Of a stretch of 64,000 bases of DNA, positions 7,473 to 18,180 are shown piece after piece. The DNA comes from Halothece sp. PCC 7418. Lineage in GTDB: Bacteria > Cyanobacteriota > Cyanobacteriia > Cyanobacteriales > Rubidibacteraceae. The number at the start of each line of letters is the position of its first letter. Position 1 is the first letter of the stretch. The notes below the pieces were generated by a model that was given only the letters and a program-made list of their open reading frames with translations, was not told the DNA's origin and did no database searches. The DNA is taken from positions 3,100,001 to 3,164,000 of the forward strand of contig NC_019779.1 in NCBI RefSeq assembly GCF_000317635.1, in the 5' to 3' direction. The translations under genes and the position numbers were made by a program.

Positions 7473-10022
7473 ATGGTTGAAAATACGCAAAGTAATCTCG
7501 CGGTGACGGTAACCGGCGTTGAAGACGACCGAACGGGGTTGAGTATCCCGACTTTGCGCCGGGCCCTCGCCGACAACTTGTTTTACCTGCAAGGAAAATT
7601 TCCGCGCATTGCCACGCCAAATGATTATTACATGGCGTTAGCTTATACCGTGCGCGATCGGCTCCTGCAACGATGGCTAAGCACCATCCGTACCTACCTA
7701 GAACAGAATGTTAAAGTTGTCAGTTATCTCTCGGCAGAATTCTTACTCGGTCCTCACCTTGAAAATAACCTCATTAACCTTGGCATCTACGAGCAAGTGC
7801 AGCAAGCTGTGACCGAATCGGGTCTCGACTTGCCCACTCTGCTTGCCCAAGAAGAAGAACCTGGCTTAGGCAACGGCGGGTTAGGACGACTGGCTGCTTG
7901 CTATCTCGAATCCCTAGCCACTCTAGAAATCCCTGCCGTCGGCTATGGCCTTCGCTACGAATTCGGTATTTTTGACCAAGAAATTCAGGAGGGTTGGCAA
8001 GTTGAAATTACCGATAAGTGGCTGCAATACGGTAACCCTTGGGAAATTGCTCGCCCAGAAGCTGCTCAAATGGTGAAGTTTGGTGGACATACAGAGGTTT
8101 ATACTGACAACCAGGGAGCAATGCGGGTTAACTGGATTCCGGGTCAAGAAGTGAAAGGGATTCCTTATGATACTCCAATCTTAGGCTATCGGGTTAACAC
8201 CGCCAATACCCTACGTTTATGGAAAGCCGAAGCCCCCGAATCGTTCGATTTTGAAGCCTTTAATCTGGGTGATTACTATGGCTCTGTCGATGCAAAGATT
8301 GTTTCGGAAAACATCACGAAAGTTCTTTATCCCAACGACGAACCCCTGCAAGGGAAACAACTGCGCCTACAGCAACAGTATTTCTTTGTCTCTTGTGCCT
8401 TGCAAGACATGATTCGGATTCATCTACGGCGGGGTAACCCCATCGAGACTTTCCACGAGAAATTTGCGGTTCAGCTTAACGATACACACCCATCAATTGG
8501 GGTGGCGGAACTGATGCGTCTCTTGGTTGATGAGCATGGCATGGGGTGGGAACGGGCTTGGGAGATTACTCAGCAGACGTTTGGTTATACCAATCATACG
8601 CTTTTGCCAGAAGCACTGGAAAAATGGCCCCTGGATTTGTTTCGTCGCCTTCTTCCCAGACATTTGGAAATTATTTACGAGATCAATCGCCGTTTTCTCG
8701 ATCAAGTGCGAATCCAATACCCCGACGATCATGAAAAATTAGCGCAACTCTCCTTAATTGATGAGTCTGGGGAGCGTTATGTCAGGATGGCTCACTTGGC
8801 GACAGTGGGCAGCCATACCATTAATGGCGTTGCGGAACTACACACCCAGTTACTGCAAGCAGAAGTCCTACAACCTTTTGCCGAACTCTTTGCAGTGGGG
8901 AACTGGCGACAAACCTTCACCAATGTCACTAATGGGGTCACTCCTCGTCGTTGGGTTGCCCTTAGTAATCCTCGGTTGACGCGCCTAATTACCAGTAAAA
9001 TCGGCGATCGCTGGTTGACCCATCTCGATGATTTGCGACAGTTGGAAACCTTCGCTGACGATCCAGCATTCCAACAAGAGTGGCGACAAGTTAAACAAGC
9101 GGTGAAAGAGGATTTGGCGAATCGCATTTATAAGCAACAAGGGATTGCGATCAATCCAAGCTCCCTCTTTGATATCCAAGTGAAGCGGATTCATGAGTAC
9201 AAACGCCAGCACCTGAATGTGCTCCATATTATTACCCTGTATGATCGCCTGAAGCAAAATCCTAATCTTGACCTCGTTCCCCGCACCTTTATTTTTGGCG
9301 GTAAGGCAGCCCCTGGCTATGTCATGGCGAAGCTGATGATCAAGTTAATCAACTCGGTGGCTGAGACGGTCAATAATGACCCAACCGTGCGCGATCGCGT
9401 GAAGGTAGTCTTTATCCCCGACTACAACGTCACCAATAGCCAGCCCGTTTATCCCGCAGCGGATCTCTCCGAGCAAATTTCCACTGCTGGCAAAGAAGCC
9501 TCCGGAACTGGGAATATGAAGTTTTCCTTGAATGGCGCTCTCACCATTGGCACTCTAGACGGGGCAAATGTAGAAATTCGAGAGGAAGTCGGGGCAGAAA
9601 ACTTCTTCCGATTTGGCTTGAGTGCTGATGAGGTCGCTCAACTGAAAGCTGGCGGTTACACGCCCCAATACTATTATCAAAGCAATGTCCTGCTCAAAAG
9701 TGCCATTGACCTGATCGATTCGGGACTTTTCTCCGGCGGCGATCGCGAATTATTCCGACCTCTGATTAACTCCCTCATGAATGAGGATCCCTACCTGCTT
9801 TTCGTGGACTACCCAGACTACATTGAATGTCAGAGCCAGGTGAGCCGAGCTTATCGAGATTCCGAGCATTGGACGCGGATGTCCATTCTCAATGTCGCTC
9901 GTATGGGCAAGTTTTCCTCAGACCGCTCAATTCGGGAGTACAGCGATCGCATCTGGCACACGCCACCCGTCAAAGTTGAGCTCGAGGCTTATGCACAGAC
10001 GAAGGCGGGTCTCTCCGTCTAA
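7473..10022 (+). CDS. glgP: Glycogen phosphorylase
   Basis: An 849-residue GT35 enzyme that releases glucose-1-phosphate from glycogen. The pyridoxal-phosphate site segment [20 protein letters not shown] lies about residues 681-700, and the early [19 protein letters not shown] segment and the [12 protein letters not shown] segment are also intact. The frame opens at a GTG (7443), but the ATG at 7473 has AAGGA 9 nt upstream and is preferred. The phosphoketolase gene follows after 59 bp on the same strand, so glycogen breakdown is tied to the phosphoketolase shunt. Cyanobacteria usually have more than one phosphorylase. Which paralogue this is cannot be told here. Confidence 0.95.
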   Translation: MVENTQSNLAVTVTGVEDDRTGLSIPTLRRALADNLFYLQGKFPRIATPNDYYMALAYTVRDRLLQRWLSTIRTYLEQNVKVVSYLSAEFLLGPHLENNLINLGIYEQVQQAVTESGLDLPTLLAQEEEPGLGNGGLGRLAACYLESLATLEIPAVGYGLRYEFGIFDQEIQEGWQVEITDKWLQYGNPWEIARPEAAQMVKFGGHTEVYTDNQGAMRVNWIPGQEVKGIPYDTPILGYRVNTANTLRLWKAEAPESFDFEAFNLGDYYGSVDAKIVSENITKVLYPNDEPLQGKQLRLQQQYFFVSCALQDMIRIHLRRGNPIETFHEKFAVQLNDTHPSIGVAELMRLLVDEHGMGWERAWEITQQTFGYTNHTLLPEALEKWPLDLFRRLLPRHLEIIYEINRRFLDQVRIQYPDDHEKLAQLSLIDESGERYVRMAHLATVGSHTINGVAELHTQLLQAEVLQPFAELFAVGNWRQTFTNVTNGVTPRRWVALSNPRLTRLITSKIGDRWLTHLDDLRQLETFADDPAFQQEWRQVKQAVKEDLANRIYKQQGIAINPSSLFDIQVKRIHEYKRQHLNVLHIITLYDRLKQNPNLDLVPRTFIFGGKAAPGYVMAKLMIKLINSVAETVNNDPTVRDRVKVVFIPDYNVTNSQPVYPAADLSEQISTAGKEASGTGNMKFSLNGALTIGTLDGANVEIREEVGAENFFRFGLSADEVAQLKAGGYTPQYYYQSNVLLKSAIDLIDSGLFSGGDRELFRPLINSLMNEDPYLLFVDYPDYIECQSQVSRAYRDSEHWTRMSILNVARMGKFSSDRSIREYSDRIWHTPPVKVELEAYAQTKAGLSV

Positions 10023-10081
10023 GGAGAAATCCAAAAATTCAACCCATTGTTAACTGTATTCTAAATGAGGTAATCCTAAAG

Positions 10082-12505
10082 ATGACTGCTTCCACTTCTC
10101 CCGCAACCGTTTCACCTACCCCGCTCTCCCCAGAAGAACTGCAAAAAATTCATGCTTACTGGCGAGCGTGTAACTATCTCGCGATCGGGATGATCTATCT
10201 TAAAGACAATCCCTTGCTCAAAGAGCCTTTACAAGCCGAGCACATTAAGTATCGCTTACTTGGTCATTGGGGAGCCTCTCCCGCCTTAAGTTTTTCCTAT
10301 ATTCATCTCAATCGGCTGATCAAAAAATATGACCTGAACCTGATCTTTTTAGCTGGTCCTGGTCACGGTGCGCCTGGAGTTCTCGGTCCCGTCTATCTCG
10401 AAGGGACCTATTCTGAAATTTACCCAGATAAAAGTGAAGATGAAGAAGGGATGCAGAAGTTTTTCAAGCAATTCTCCTTCCCCGGACACATCGGCAGCCA
10501 TTGCACCCCAGAAACTCCTGGTTCAATCCATGAAGGGGGTGAACTCGGTTATAGCATTTCCCATGCTTATGGCACCGTATTTGACAACCCTGATTTGATC
10601 AGTGTCGTCGTGGTTGGCGATGGTGAAGCGGAAACGGGTCCCCTCGCCACAGCCTGGCACTCCAATAAATTTATTAACCCGATTCGAGATGGGGCAGTGC
10701 TCCCGATTTTGAACCTCAACGGTTATAAAATTGCCAACCCCACCATCTTGTCTCGCATTGACCACGAAGATTTAGAGTATCTGTTCCGGGGCTACGGTTA
10801 TACCCCCTACTTTGTGGAAGGGTCAGATCCAGAAGAAATGCACCAAAAGATGGCAGCAACCTTAGAAGACTGTGTCAACCAGATCCGCAGTATTCAAAGG
10901 GAAGCGCGCACCAGTGGCGAGGCAAAAATGGCACGTTGGCCGATGATTATCCTCCGCACCCCGAAAGGGTGGACGGGTCCCAAAGACGTGGATGGTCATA
11001 AAGTGGAAGGCTTTTGGCGGGCGCACCAAGTTCCCATGGGCGGAATGCACAGTAATCCAGAGCACGTCAAGCTCCTGGAAGAGTGGATGAAAAGTTATAA
11101 GCCAGAAGAACTGTTTGATGACAACGGCACCTTGATTCCAGAACTGAAAGAATTAGCGCCAACCGGTCAGCGCCGAATGAGTGCCAATCCCATCGCCAAT
11201 GGCGGTATCGTTCGCAAAGAGTTGTCTCTTCCCAACTTCCGTGACTATGCAGTACAAGTGCCAAAGCCAGGAACCGTAGAAGTCGAAAATACCAAAGTCA
11301 TGGGGTATTTTCTCCGGGATGTCATGGCGAAAAATATGACCAAATTCCGCGTATTTGGTCCAGATGAAACCGCATCGAACCGTTTGAACCCAATTTATGA
11401 AGTGAGTAAGAAAACTTGGTTGGCGAACTATCTCCCAGAAGATGCGGATGGTGGGGAACTTTCCCCAGATGGTCGCGTGATGGAAATGTTGAGCGAGCAT
11501 ACTTTGCAGGGTTGGTTAGAAGGATATCTTCTTTCTGGTCGCCACGGTCTGTTCCACACCTATGAAGCCTTTGCCCATGTGGTGGATTCCATGTTTAACC
11601 AACACGCGAAATGGTTAGATATTTGTAAAAATGAGGTTCCCTGGCGAGCGCCCGTTGCTTCCTTGAACATTCTCTTATCCTCGGTGGTCTGGCGACAAGA
11701 TCACAACGGCTTTAGCCATCAAGATCCTGGCTACATTGATTTAGTCACGAATAAAAGCCCTGATGTTGCTCGGATTTATTTACCCCCAGATGCCAATTGT
11801 CTCCTCTCCGTCACTGATCACTGTTTGCGTAGTACCGATTACGTCAATGTCATCATCGCTGACAAGCAGATGCACTTGCAGTATTTAACGATGGAAGAAG
11901 CGATCCAACACTGCACCAAAGGCATTGGGATTTGGGAATGGGCGAGCAATGATGATTGCGGAACGGAACCCGATGTACCAGATGTGGTAATGGCGTGTTG
12001 TGGGGATATTCCGACGATGGAATCTCTTGCAGCAACCGCTATTTTGCGCGAAGAGTTTCCCCATTTGAAAGTCCGTTTCATTAATGTGGTGGATCTCTAC
12101 AAATTGCAGTCCGAACAAGAACATAGCCATGGTCTCTCGAATACAGACTTTGACGATCTGTTTACCCCAGACAAACCGGTGATCTTTAATTTCCACGGTT
12201 ATCCTTGGTTAATTCACAAATTGGTTTACCGACGCACCAATCAAGAGCGGATTCATGTGCGCGGGTATAAGGAAGAGGGGAATATCAATACGCCATTAGA
12301 GTTAGCAATCCGCAACCAGATTGATCGCTTTAATTTGGTCATTGATGTGATTGAGCGAGTGCCAAAACTCCGTTCTGCTGCTGCTTATGTTAAAGAACGG
12401 ATGCAGAATCAAATTATCGAGCATCTCAACTATGCCTTTGAAGAAGGACGAGATAAACCCGAGATTGTGAACTGGAAGTGGCCCGATGACAGTTCCCGTA
12501 CTTAA
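10082..12505 (+). CDS. xfp: Xylulose-5-phosphate/fructose-6-phosphate phosphoketolase
   Basis: An 807-residue thiamine-diphosphate enzyme that splits xylulose-5-P or fructose-6-P with phosphate to give acetyl-phosphate plus glyceraldehyde-3-P or erythrose-4-P. Seen are GPGHGAPG (about 92-99), the TPP/Mg motif [12 protein letters not shown] (179-190), and a late [12 protein letters not shown] segment typical of the family. Length matches the family. Placed 59 bp after glgP and followed by a histidine-phosphatase gene, it probably forms a dark or fermentative carbon-use operon feeding acetyl-phosphate formation. It is the only phosphoketolase in the window. Confidence 0.95.
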   Translation: MTASTSPATVSPTPLSPEELQKIHAYWRACNYLAIGMIYLKDNPLLKEPLQAEHIKYRLLGHWGASPALSFSYIHLNRLIKKYDLNLIFLAGPGHGAPGVLGPVYLEGTYSEIYPDKSEDEEGMQKFFKQFSFPGHIGSHCTPETPGSIHEGGELGYSISHAYGTVFDNPDLISVVVVGDGEAETGPLATAWHSNKFINPIRDGAVLPILNLNGYKIANPTILSRIDHEDLEYLFRGYGYTPYFVEGSDPEEMHQKMAATLEDCVNQIRSIQREARTSGEAKMARWPMIILRTPKGWTGPKDVDGHKVEGFWRAHQVPMGGMHSNPEHVKLLEEWMKSYKPEELFDDNGTLIPELKELAPTGQRRMSANPIANGGIVRKELSLPNFRDYAVQVPKPGTVEVENTKVMGYFLRDVMAKNMTKFRVFGPDETASNRLNPIYEVSKKTWLANYLPEDADGGELSPDGRVMEMLSEHTLQGWLEGYLLSGRHGLFHTYEAFAHVVDSMFNQHAKWLDICKNEVPWRAPVASLNILLSSVVWRQDHNGFSHQDPGYIDLVTNKSPDVARIYLPPDANCLLSVTDHCLRSTDYVNVIIADKQMHLQYLTMEEAIQHCTKGIGIWEWASNDDCGTEPDVPDVVMACCGDIPTMESLAATAILREEFPHLKVRFINVVDLYKLQSEQEHSHGLSNTDFDDLFTPDKPVIFNFHGYPWLIHKLVYRRTNQERIHVRGYKEEGNINTPLELAIRNQIDRFNLVIDVIERVPKLRSAAAYVKERMQNQIIEHLNYAFEEGRDKPEIVNWKWPDDSSRT

Positions 12506-12616
12506 TTGTTAGTGCGTTATTGGTGAGAGAACCGCTTGCAGATGGCTGAGTCCACTTCTTGCAAACTGCTCTCTCTTTTATCATTGATGTTGTTGTTCAG
12601 TTGCTTCGGAAAAGAA

Positions 12617-13255
12617 ATGAGTTTAAATTTATATTTTCTACGTCATGGTGAGACCACCCACAGCCAAACAGGCGGATACTGTGGAGAACTTGATCCTGAA
12701 CTCACGAGTGAGGGACAGGAAATGGCGCAAGCCTTTGCGGAAACTTACCGTTCGCTTCCTTGGTGTGCGATTTTTTCCAGTCCGATGAAACGGACGATCG
12801 CGACGGCGAAACCCCTGTGTGAGGCAACGGGGTTGGAAATGCAATTGCGAGACGGGATTAAAGAACTCAACTATGGCAAATGGGAGGATCAGACCCCAGA
12901 GACAGTGAAGAAGCTCTATCCCGAGGATTACATTAGTTGGTTAACTGAACCGGCTTGGAATCCGCCCACAGGTGGAGAAACGGCGGTACAAGTGGCGAGT
13001 CGGGCTGCTTGGGTGATTGCGGAAATTGAGGAAAATTATCCCGATGGTCACGTGCTGGTGGTGTCTCATAAGGCAACGATTCGGATTGTGTTGTGCAGTT
13101 TGTTGGGAATTGATTTAGGTCGCTATCGCGATCGGATTTTTATGCCAGTGTCTGCTCTCACTGTTGTCAAGTTTGACCGTTATGGACCGCTTTTACGGGT
13201 ACTCGGCGATCGCGCTCATCTTTCCTCTCAACTGCGCGATCGACCCGAAGCCTAA
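12617..13255 (+). CDS. Histidine phosphatase family protein (phosphoglycerate-mutase-like)
   Basis: About 212 residues with the catalytic FLRHGETTHS motif at the N-terminus and the second histidine in VLVVSHKATIRI (about residue 150). The frame opens at 12536, but the extra 27 residues are not typical of the family. The ATG at 12617 with GGA 6 nt upstream puts RHGE close to the start, as in relatives, and is preferred. It dephosphorylates a small phospho-metabolite. Its place after glgP and xfp suggests a sugar-phosphate substrate (inference). A lipoprotein reading of the longer start (LLFSC) was considered unlikely. Confidence 0.85.
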   Translation: MSLNLYFLRHGETTHSQTGGYCGELDPELTSEGQEMAQAFAETYRSLPWCAIFSSPMKRTIATAKPLCEATGLEMQLRDGIKELNYGKWEDQTPETVKKLYPEDYISWLTEPAWNPPTGGETAVQVASRAAWVIAEIEENYPDGHVLVVSHKATIRIVLCSLLGIDLGRYRDRIFMPVSALTVVKFDRYGPLLRVLGDRAHLSSQLRDRPEA

Positions 13256-13304
13256 ATTAAGAAACCCTCATCATCGCCGAATCTGCAAGGAGAGTTGTTG
13301 AACT

Positions 13305-14537
13305 ATGAAATCTTCCGATCATCAAACATTTTGGGGGCTATTGCTGCTAATTGCTGCCACCAGCACTGGATGCAGCACGGCAAAACCTGATGCACAAGCC
13401 AGCAGTCCCCCGCCGATTCCCGTCGCGATCGAAACCTTAAGCCCAGAAACCTTAGAAGAGAGTTCTCAGTTTGTGGGAAATTTAGAAGCAACGGAGAAAG
13501 TGGCGCTCAAGCCAGAAATTCAAGGGCGCATTCAACAAATGCGAGTGGCCCCGGGCGATCGCGTGGCACAAGGAGAAGCAATGATGGTGTTAGAACCTGA
13601 TCAGACGCTTCCTCAGTTAGAAAATGCCCAAGCTGGCGTTAACGCTGCGATCGCCAGCCGTGAGACGGCCGTTGAAAAACGAAAAGTTGCCCAGTCTCAG
13701 CGAGATTCTGCCCAAGAAGAAGTGAACTTAGCCCAAGTTAATTATGATCGTGCCCAATTTCTCTTAGAAGCTGGCGCGATCGGGCAATTTCGCCTCGATC
13801 AAGCGGAAACTGAGTTGAAAACTCAAAAAAATCGACTGCAGGAAGCGGAAAATGCAGTGGAAGCAGCGCAAGCAGCCATTCGCCAAGCCGAAGCCAATCT
13901 GGCACAGGCCCGCGCCCAAGTGAAAGCAGCACAAGTGAGTGTTGGCTTTAAACAAATCCTTTCGCCAATCTCAGGGATTGTCGGGGATTTAGCGGTCAAG
14001 CAAGGCGATTACATTACACCAGGGGAAACAATTGCGACCATTACCCGCAATAATTTCCTCGATCTGGAAATCTCAGTTCCCGCCCGACGGTCTGGGGAGT
14101 TACAGCAAGGGATGACGGTAGAATTGCTTGATCCAGCGAGCCAGCAGACTTTAAGCCAAGGAAAAATCAATTTTATTTCTCCCAATGTGGAGACAACCCT
14201 GCAAACGATTCCGATTAAAGCGCGTTTCCCCAATTCTGGGGGAACACTCCGCGATGGACAACGGGTGGAGGCAAAAATTGTTTGGAATAATGAACCAGGG
14301 ATTTTAATTCCGACAACAGCGATTTCTCGGGTCGGAAGTAAAAGTTTTGTTTTCGTTCAAGACCAACCCGAAGCCAGTAATGAAGAAGCAGAGGTGATTG
14401 TGCGCCAACGCCCGATTCAACTTGGGGAGATTCAAGGATCGGATTATCAGGTTTTAGACGGGTTAGAAGCCGGAGATCAAATTGCCGTTTCCAACATTCT
14501 GAAATTGAGAGATGGAGCAGCGATTCAACCCCAATAA
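13305..14537 (+). CDS. RND efflux periplasmic adaptor (HlyD/MFP family), lipoprotein
   Basis: A 410-residue protein with a lipoprotein signal ending STGC (Cys about residue 23), a biotinyl-lipoyl-like domain split by a long alpha-helical hairpin rich in Ala, Gln and Glu (about 105-215), and a beta-barrel segment (KQGDYITPGETIATI). It links the inner-membrane RND pump encoded next to an outer-membrane channel that is not in the window. A start at 13305 is preceded by AGGAGAG. Same strand as the pump gene, gap about 50 bp, so an operon. Confidence 0.93.
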   Translation: MKSSDHQTFWGLLLLIAATSTGCSTAKPDAQASSPPPIPVAIETLSPETLEESSQFVGNLEATEKVALKPEIQGRIQQMRVAPGDRVAQGEAMMVLEPDQTLPQLENAQAGVNAAIASRETAVEKRKVAQSQRDSAQEEVNLAQVNYDRAQFLLEAGAIGQFRLDQAETELKTQKNRLQEAENAVEAAQAAIRQAEANLAQARAQVKAAQVSVGFKQILSPISGIVGDLAVKQGDYITPGETIATITRNNFLDLEISVPARRSGELQQGMTVELLDPASQQTLSQGKINFISPNVETTLQTIPIKARFPNSGGTLRDGQRVEAKIVWNNEPGILIPTTAISRVGSKSFVFVQDQPEASNEEAEVIVRQRPIQLGEIQGSDYQVLDGLEAGDQIAVSNILKLRDGAAIQPQ

Positions 14538-14589
14538 GTGATCACAGAAGTCTTGCCAAATCCGAAATTAACAGTTGACTGAAGCCATT

Positions 14590-17500
14590 ATGCCCATTTT
14601 TTCGATTGCCAATACCTTTATTAAACGACCGATACTGACCACCGTTTGCACATTGTTGATTCTTTTAGTGGGAGGAGTTTGTATTCCGCTATTGCCCATC
14701 AACTACTTACCTGACATTTCCCCCATTCAAATTCAGGTGAGTTCTTTTTATACTGGTGCGGATGTGGATACGGTGGAAAATACGGTGACCACGATTCTCG
14801 AACGGGATATCAATGGGGTGGAGAACATGGATTACATGACCTCCCAAAGCTATGCTGGCACCAGTAAGATTTCTGTCTTGTTTCCCTCCAATACTGATAA
14901 AAGCACCAACCAGGTGAATGTGCAAAACCGAGTTGCCCAAGCCTTGCCAAAACTGCCTTCTTCGGTTCAACAACTAGGGGTATCAACGAAGGCAGCCTCT
15001 ACTAGTATTCTCATGATCTATGGATTCTATTCGGAAGGAGGGGAGTATGACAATATCTTTATTAGCGATTATGTCGATCTCAATGTCACCGATATTATTA
15101 AGCGGGTGTCGGGGGTGGGCGATGTTGCCGTTTTTGGCAATAAACAAAATGCGATGCGGTTGTGGTTGAATCCAACCGCGTTAAGCGCTCGTGGGTTAAC
15201 CATTCTCGATGTAGTGAATGCTTTGCGCTCTCAAAACATTGTAGTTGGGGCAGGCGCGATCGGTCAAGAACCGGTGCCTGAGGGTCAAAGTTATGAGTTG
15301 CCTTTGCGAATTCGCAGTCGCTTTACCAATCCGAAAGATTTTGACAATTTAGTGGTCAAAACGGGCAATGATGGCACATTGGTGAAATTGGAAGATGTCG
15401 GTGATGTGGAAATTGGGGCCGAGAACTATAGCAGTAATGCGTTAGTGAATGGACAGGAAGGGTTAGGGCTTGCCGTTTACCAATCCCCAGGGAGTAATGC
15501 TTTGGATGTGGCGAGAAATGTCCAAAGTACGATGGCAGAGTTAAACGAGAATTTTCCGCCAGGGATGAAAGCGGAGATTGTTTACGACACCACTTCCTTT
15601 ATTCAAACCTCGATTAAAGAAGTGTTTATTACCCTGCTGCAAGCGATCGCGCTGGTGATTTTGGTGATTTACTGTTTTTTACAGGACTGGCGCACCACGA
15701 TTATTCCCGCGATCGCGATTCCTGTGGCTTTAATTGGGGCGTTGGCGTTTGCCCTGATCTTTGGCTTCTCCATCAACAGTTTAACCATGTTCGGTCTGAT
15801 TCTTGCCACGGGAGTGGTTGTGGATGACGCGATCGTGATTGTGGAGGCGGTAAGCGGAAAACTAGAGCAAGGCTTATCGGCAAAAGAAGCCTCAATGGCA
15901 GTGATGAAAGAAATGACGGGGGCGGTGGTTTCAACGTCTTTGGTGCTACTAGCGGTTTTTATTCCTGTTGCCTTCTTCCCAGGAACAACTGGAAAACTCT
16001 ACCAACAGTTCGCCCTGATTATCGCCTTTGCCATTGTTGTTTCTACCTTTAACGCCCTCAGTTTTAGTCCCAGTATGTCCGCGATTCTGCTGCGACCGCA
16101 ACAGGAAAGCAGAGGGCCTCTCGGCTGGTTCTTTGGCAAATTTAACCAGTTTCTGGCTGGCTTGCGCGATCGATATCAAGGTCTGGTGGCGTTTTTCATT
16201 CGCATTCGCTATTTAGTCATGGCTGCATTTGTCGCTGCTCTGTTTGGGACGTACTATATGTTCCAAGCGGTTCCCAGTGGTTTTGTTCCCGCAGAGGATC
16301 AAGGGGTGGTTTTAGGTTTGATTCAAGCTCCAGATGGGGTTTCCTTGAGCTATACCGACCAGGTGGTTGCAGAAGTTGGGGAGATCATGGGGGAAATTCC
16401 TGAAATTGAAGGCAGCTTTATTGCCAGTGGGAACGGCTTTGAGGGGGCTGGACCAAATCAGGGATTGTTCTTTGCCAAACTGAAACCTTGGGGAGAGCGA
16501 ACCAACGAGGAACAGAAAATTAATGGCATTTTGCGACGGTTGAACATTGCATTTAGTCAAATTGACAGCGCGATCGTCGCTGCGTTTAACCCTCCTGCAA
16601 TTCCTGGCTTTGGAACGACAGGAGGCTTTGAGTTAATGCTCCAAGATCGCACAGGTGGAAAACTCTCCATTGATGAATTTCTAGGGAACGCCCAAGAAAT
16701 CTTAGGCAATGCCAATCAAAAACCAGCGATCGGTGGGAGCGCTTATACTCAATTTACAGCAGGAACGCCCCAATTACAGGTAGAATTTGACCGTAACAAG
16801 TTAGAGTCTCTCAACATTGATTTCCAACAAGCGGTGCAAACCCTCGGGGCAACGATGGGGTCTCAATATGTAAATGACTTTGTCCTCGGTACTCGCAGTT
16901 ATAAAGCCTACGTCCAAGCCCAAGGGAATTATCGCAATTCGCCTCAGGATATCAAAAAACTGTACGTCCGTTCTCGCGATGGCAACATGATTCCCATGAG
17001 CGAACTGGCAACGATAACACCGATTACGGGGCCACAAACGATTACCCACTACAATGGCTATCGTTCGATTAAACTGCAAGGCTCTCCCGCACCAGGCTAC
17101 AGTAGCGGACAGGCGATCGCTGCTATGGATGAAACGGTAGAAGCCAGCGCTCTTCCTGGTATCAACAGTAACTGGATTGGTTTAGCCAAAGAAGAAATTG
17201 CTGCCGGTAGTTTGGGCATCTTAGTCTTTCTCTTTGGGATTATCATGGTCTTTCTCACACTCTCGGCTCAGTATGAGAGTTACGTTGACCCGATTATTAT
17301 TCTGCTATCGGTTCCGTTAGCGATGTTAGGGTCTTTGCTGTTCTTGTCTATGCGAGGCTTAGTGAATGATGTTTATGCGAACGTCGCTTTAGTGATGTTA
17401 ATTGGTCTGGCGAGTAAAAATGCGATTCTGATTGTCGAGTTTGCTAACCAAGCCCGCATGGAAGGTTTAAGCATTGTTAAAGCAGCCCAAAAAGCAGCAG

Positions 17501-17796
17501 GGGAACGCTTTCGACCGATTCTCATGACGGCGATTTCCTCACTGGTTGGGTTTTTCCCCTTGGTGATTGCAACTGGAGCAGGATCGGCATCGCGTTGGTC
17601 TATTGGAACCGCCTTGTTTGGGGGCTTGCTGGTGGCAACAGTGCTCAGTTTGCTCATTGTTCCTGTGCTGTATGTGGTGATTAAAAGTTTAGAAAGTCAT
17701 TTTCTGGATAGTAACCCTCCCGCGCAGGTCAACGGCTCTCAACTGGCAAATCTCAGTGATGCTTCCGAAGAAGAACAAGCTGCTTTCCGTTCCTAA
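14590..17796 (+). CDS. RND multidrug efflux pump, AcrB/HAE1 type
   Basis: About 1068 residues with the RND layout: TM1, a large periplasmic loop, a TM2-6 bundle, a second loop, then TM8-12. The proton-relay pair is seen in GVVVDDAIVIVEAV in TM4, with the matching Lys in LASKNAILIVEFA in TM10. The start MPIFSIANTFIKRPI is typical of HAE1 pumps. The ATG at 14590 is preferred over a TTG at 14575. It forms an operon with the adaptor. Substrate unknown; lipophilic drugs, bile-like compounds or pigments are family substrates. Confidence 0.94.
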   Translation: MPIFSIANTFIKRPILTTVCTLLILLVGGVCIPLLPINYLPDISPIQIQVSSFYTGADVDTVENTVTTILERDINGVENMDYMTSQSYAGTSKISVLFPSNTDKSTNQVNVQNRVAQALPKLPSSVQQLGVSTKAASTSILMIYGFYSEGGEYDNIFISDYVDLNVTDIIKRVSGVGDVAVFGNKQNAMRLWLNPTALSARGLTILDVVNALRSQNIVVGAGAIGQEPVPEGQSYELPLRIRSRFTNPKDFDNLVVKTGNDGTLVKLEDVGDVEIGAENYSSNALVNGQEGLGLAVYQSPGSNALDVARNVQSTMAELNENFPPGMKAEIVYDTTSFIQTSIKEVFITLLQAIALVILVIYCFLQDWRTTIIPAIAIPVALIGALAFALIFGFSINSLTMFGLILATGVVVDDAIVIVEAVSGKLEQGLSAKEASMAVMKEMTGAVVSTSLVLLAVFIPVAFFPGTTGKLYQQFALIIAFAIVVSTFNALSFSPSMSAILLRPQQESRGPLGWFFGKFNQFLAGLRDRYQGLVAFFIRIRYLVMAAFVAALFGTYYMFQAVPSGFVPAEDQGVVLGLIQAPDGVSLSYTDQVVAEVGEIMGEIPEIEGSFIASGNGFEGAGPNQGLFFAKLKPWGERTNEEQKINGILRRLNIAFSQIDSAIVAAFNPPAIPGFGTTGGFELMLQDRTGGKLSIDEFLGNAQEILGNANQKPAIGGSAYTQFTAGTPQLQVEFDRNKLESLNIDFQQAVQTLGATMGSQYVNDFVLGTRSYKAYVQAQGNYRNSPQDIKKLYVRSRDGNMIPMSELATITPITGPQTITHYNGYRSIKLQGSPAPGYSSGQAIAAMDETVEASALPGINSNWIGLAKEEIAAGSLGILVFLFGIIMVFLTLSAQYESYVDPIIILLSVPLAMLGSLLFLSMRGLVNDVYANVALVMLIGLASKNAILIVEFANQARMEGLSIVKAAQKAAGERFRPILMTAISSLVGFFPLVIATGAGSASRWSIGTALFGGLLVATVLSLLIVPVLYVVIKSLESHFLDSNPPAQVNGSQLANLSDASEEEQAAFRS

Positions 17797-17827
17797 CTGA
17801 ATCGCTCAATGGCAGAGGGGAAAACCG

Positions 17828-18097
17828 ATGAATTACAAAAGAATTATTTTCTCAGGTCTAGTGACGGCTCTTGTGGGAATGGGCATGGGGTGGGTCGTTG
17901 GTCGTGCCATTCCCAGCCCTTACACATCTGAGGTTTATCGCGATTTAGGGCGCAAGTATGCGATTGTCGGCGGAAGTTTTGGCTTACTAATGGGTTTGAG
18001 TCAAGAATCCTTAAGACAACTCAAACAGCAACGAGACAGAGAAGAGAATGCTCGCCATGCTAAAAAACACAGCAGCAAGGAATCTCAAAACAGTTAA
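17828..18097 (+). CDS. Small membrane protein, unrecognised
   Basis: 89 residues with an N-terminal hydrophobic helix containing GMGMGWVVGRAIPSPY (about 17-32), a second weakly hydrophobic stretch (GGSFGLLMGLSQE) and a basic, coiled-coil-prone tail rich in Gln, Arg and Lys. It follows the RND gene by 31 bp with a possible GAGGGG ribosome-binding site, so it may be co-transcribed. I know of no assigned function. It resembles short conserved cyanobacterial membrane proteins. Confidence 0.65.
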   Translation: MNYKRIIFSGLVTALVGMGMGWVVGRAIPSPYTSEVYRDLGRKYAIVGGSFGLLMGLSQESLRQLKQQRDREENARHAKKHSSKESQNS

Positions 18098-18180
18098 TCA
18101 ATGGAGTTTGCTAAAAAAAGCACCATTTGCACCCAGGGTTCAATGACCAATTTAATTTTTATTGTTTAATTGTTCCATTT

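Noticed and set aside
12536-12616. Lipoprotein signal (LLFSC) on the histidine phosphatase
   Set aside because: Phe at the -2 position is unusual in lipoboxes, and the family normally starts a few residues before RHGE. The ATG at 12617 is more likely the start.
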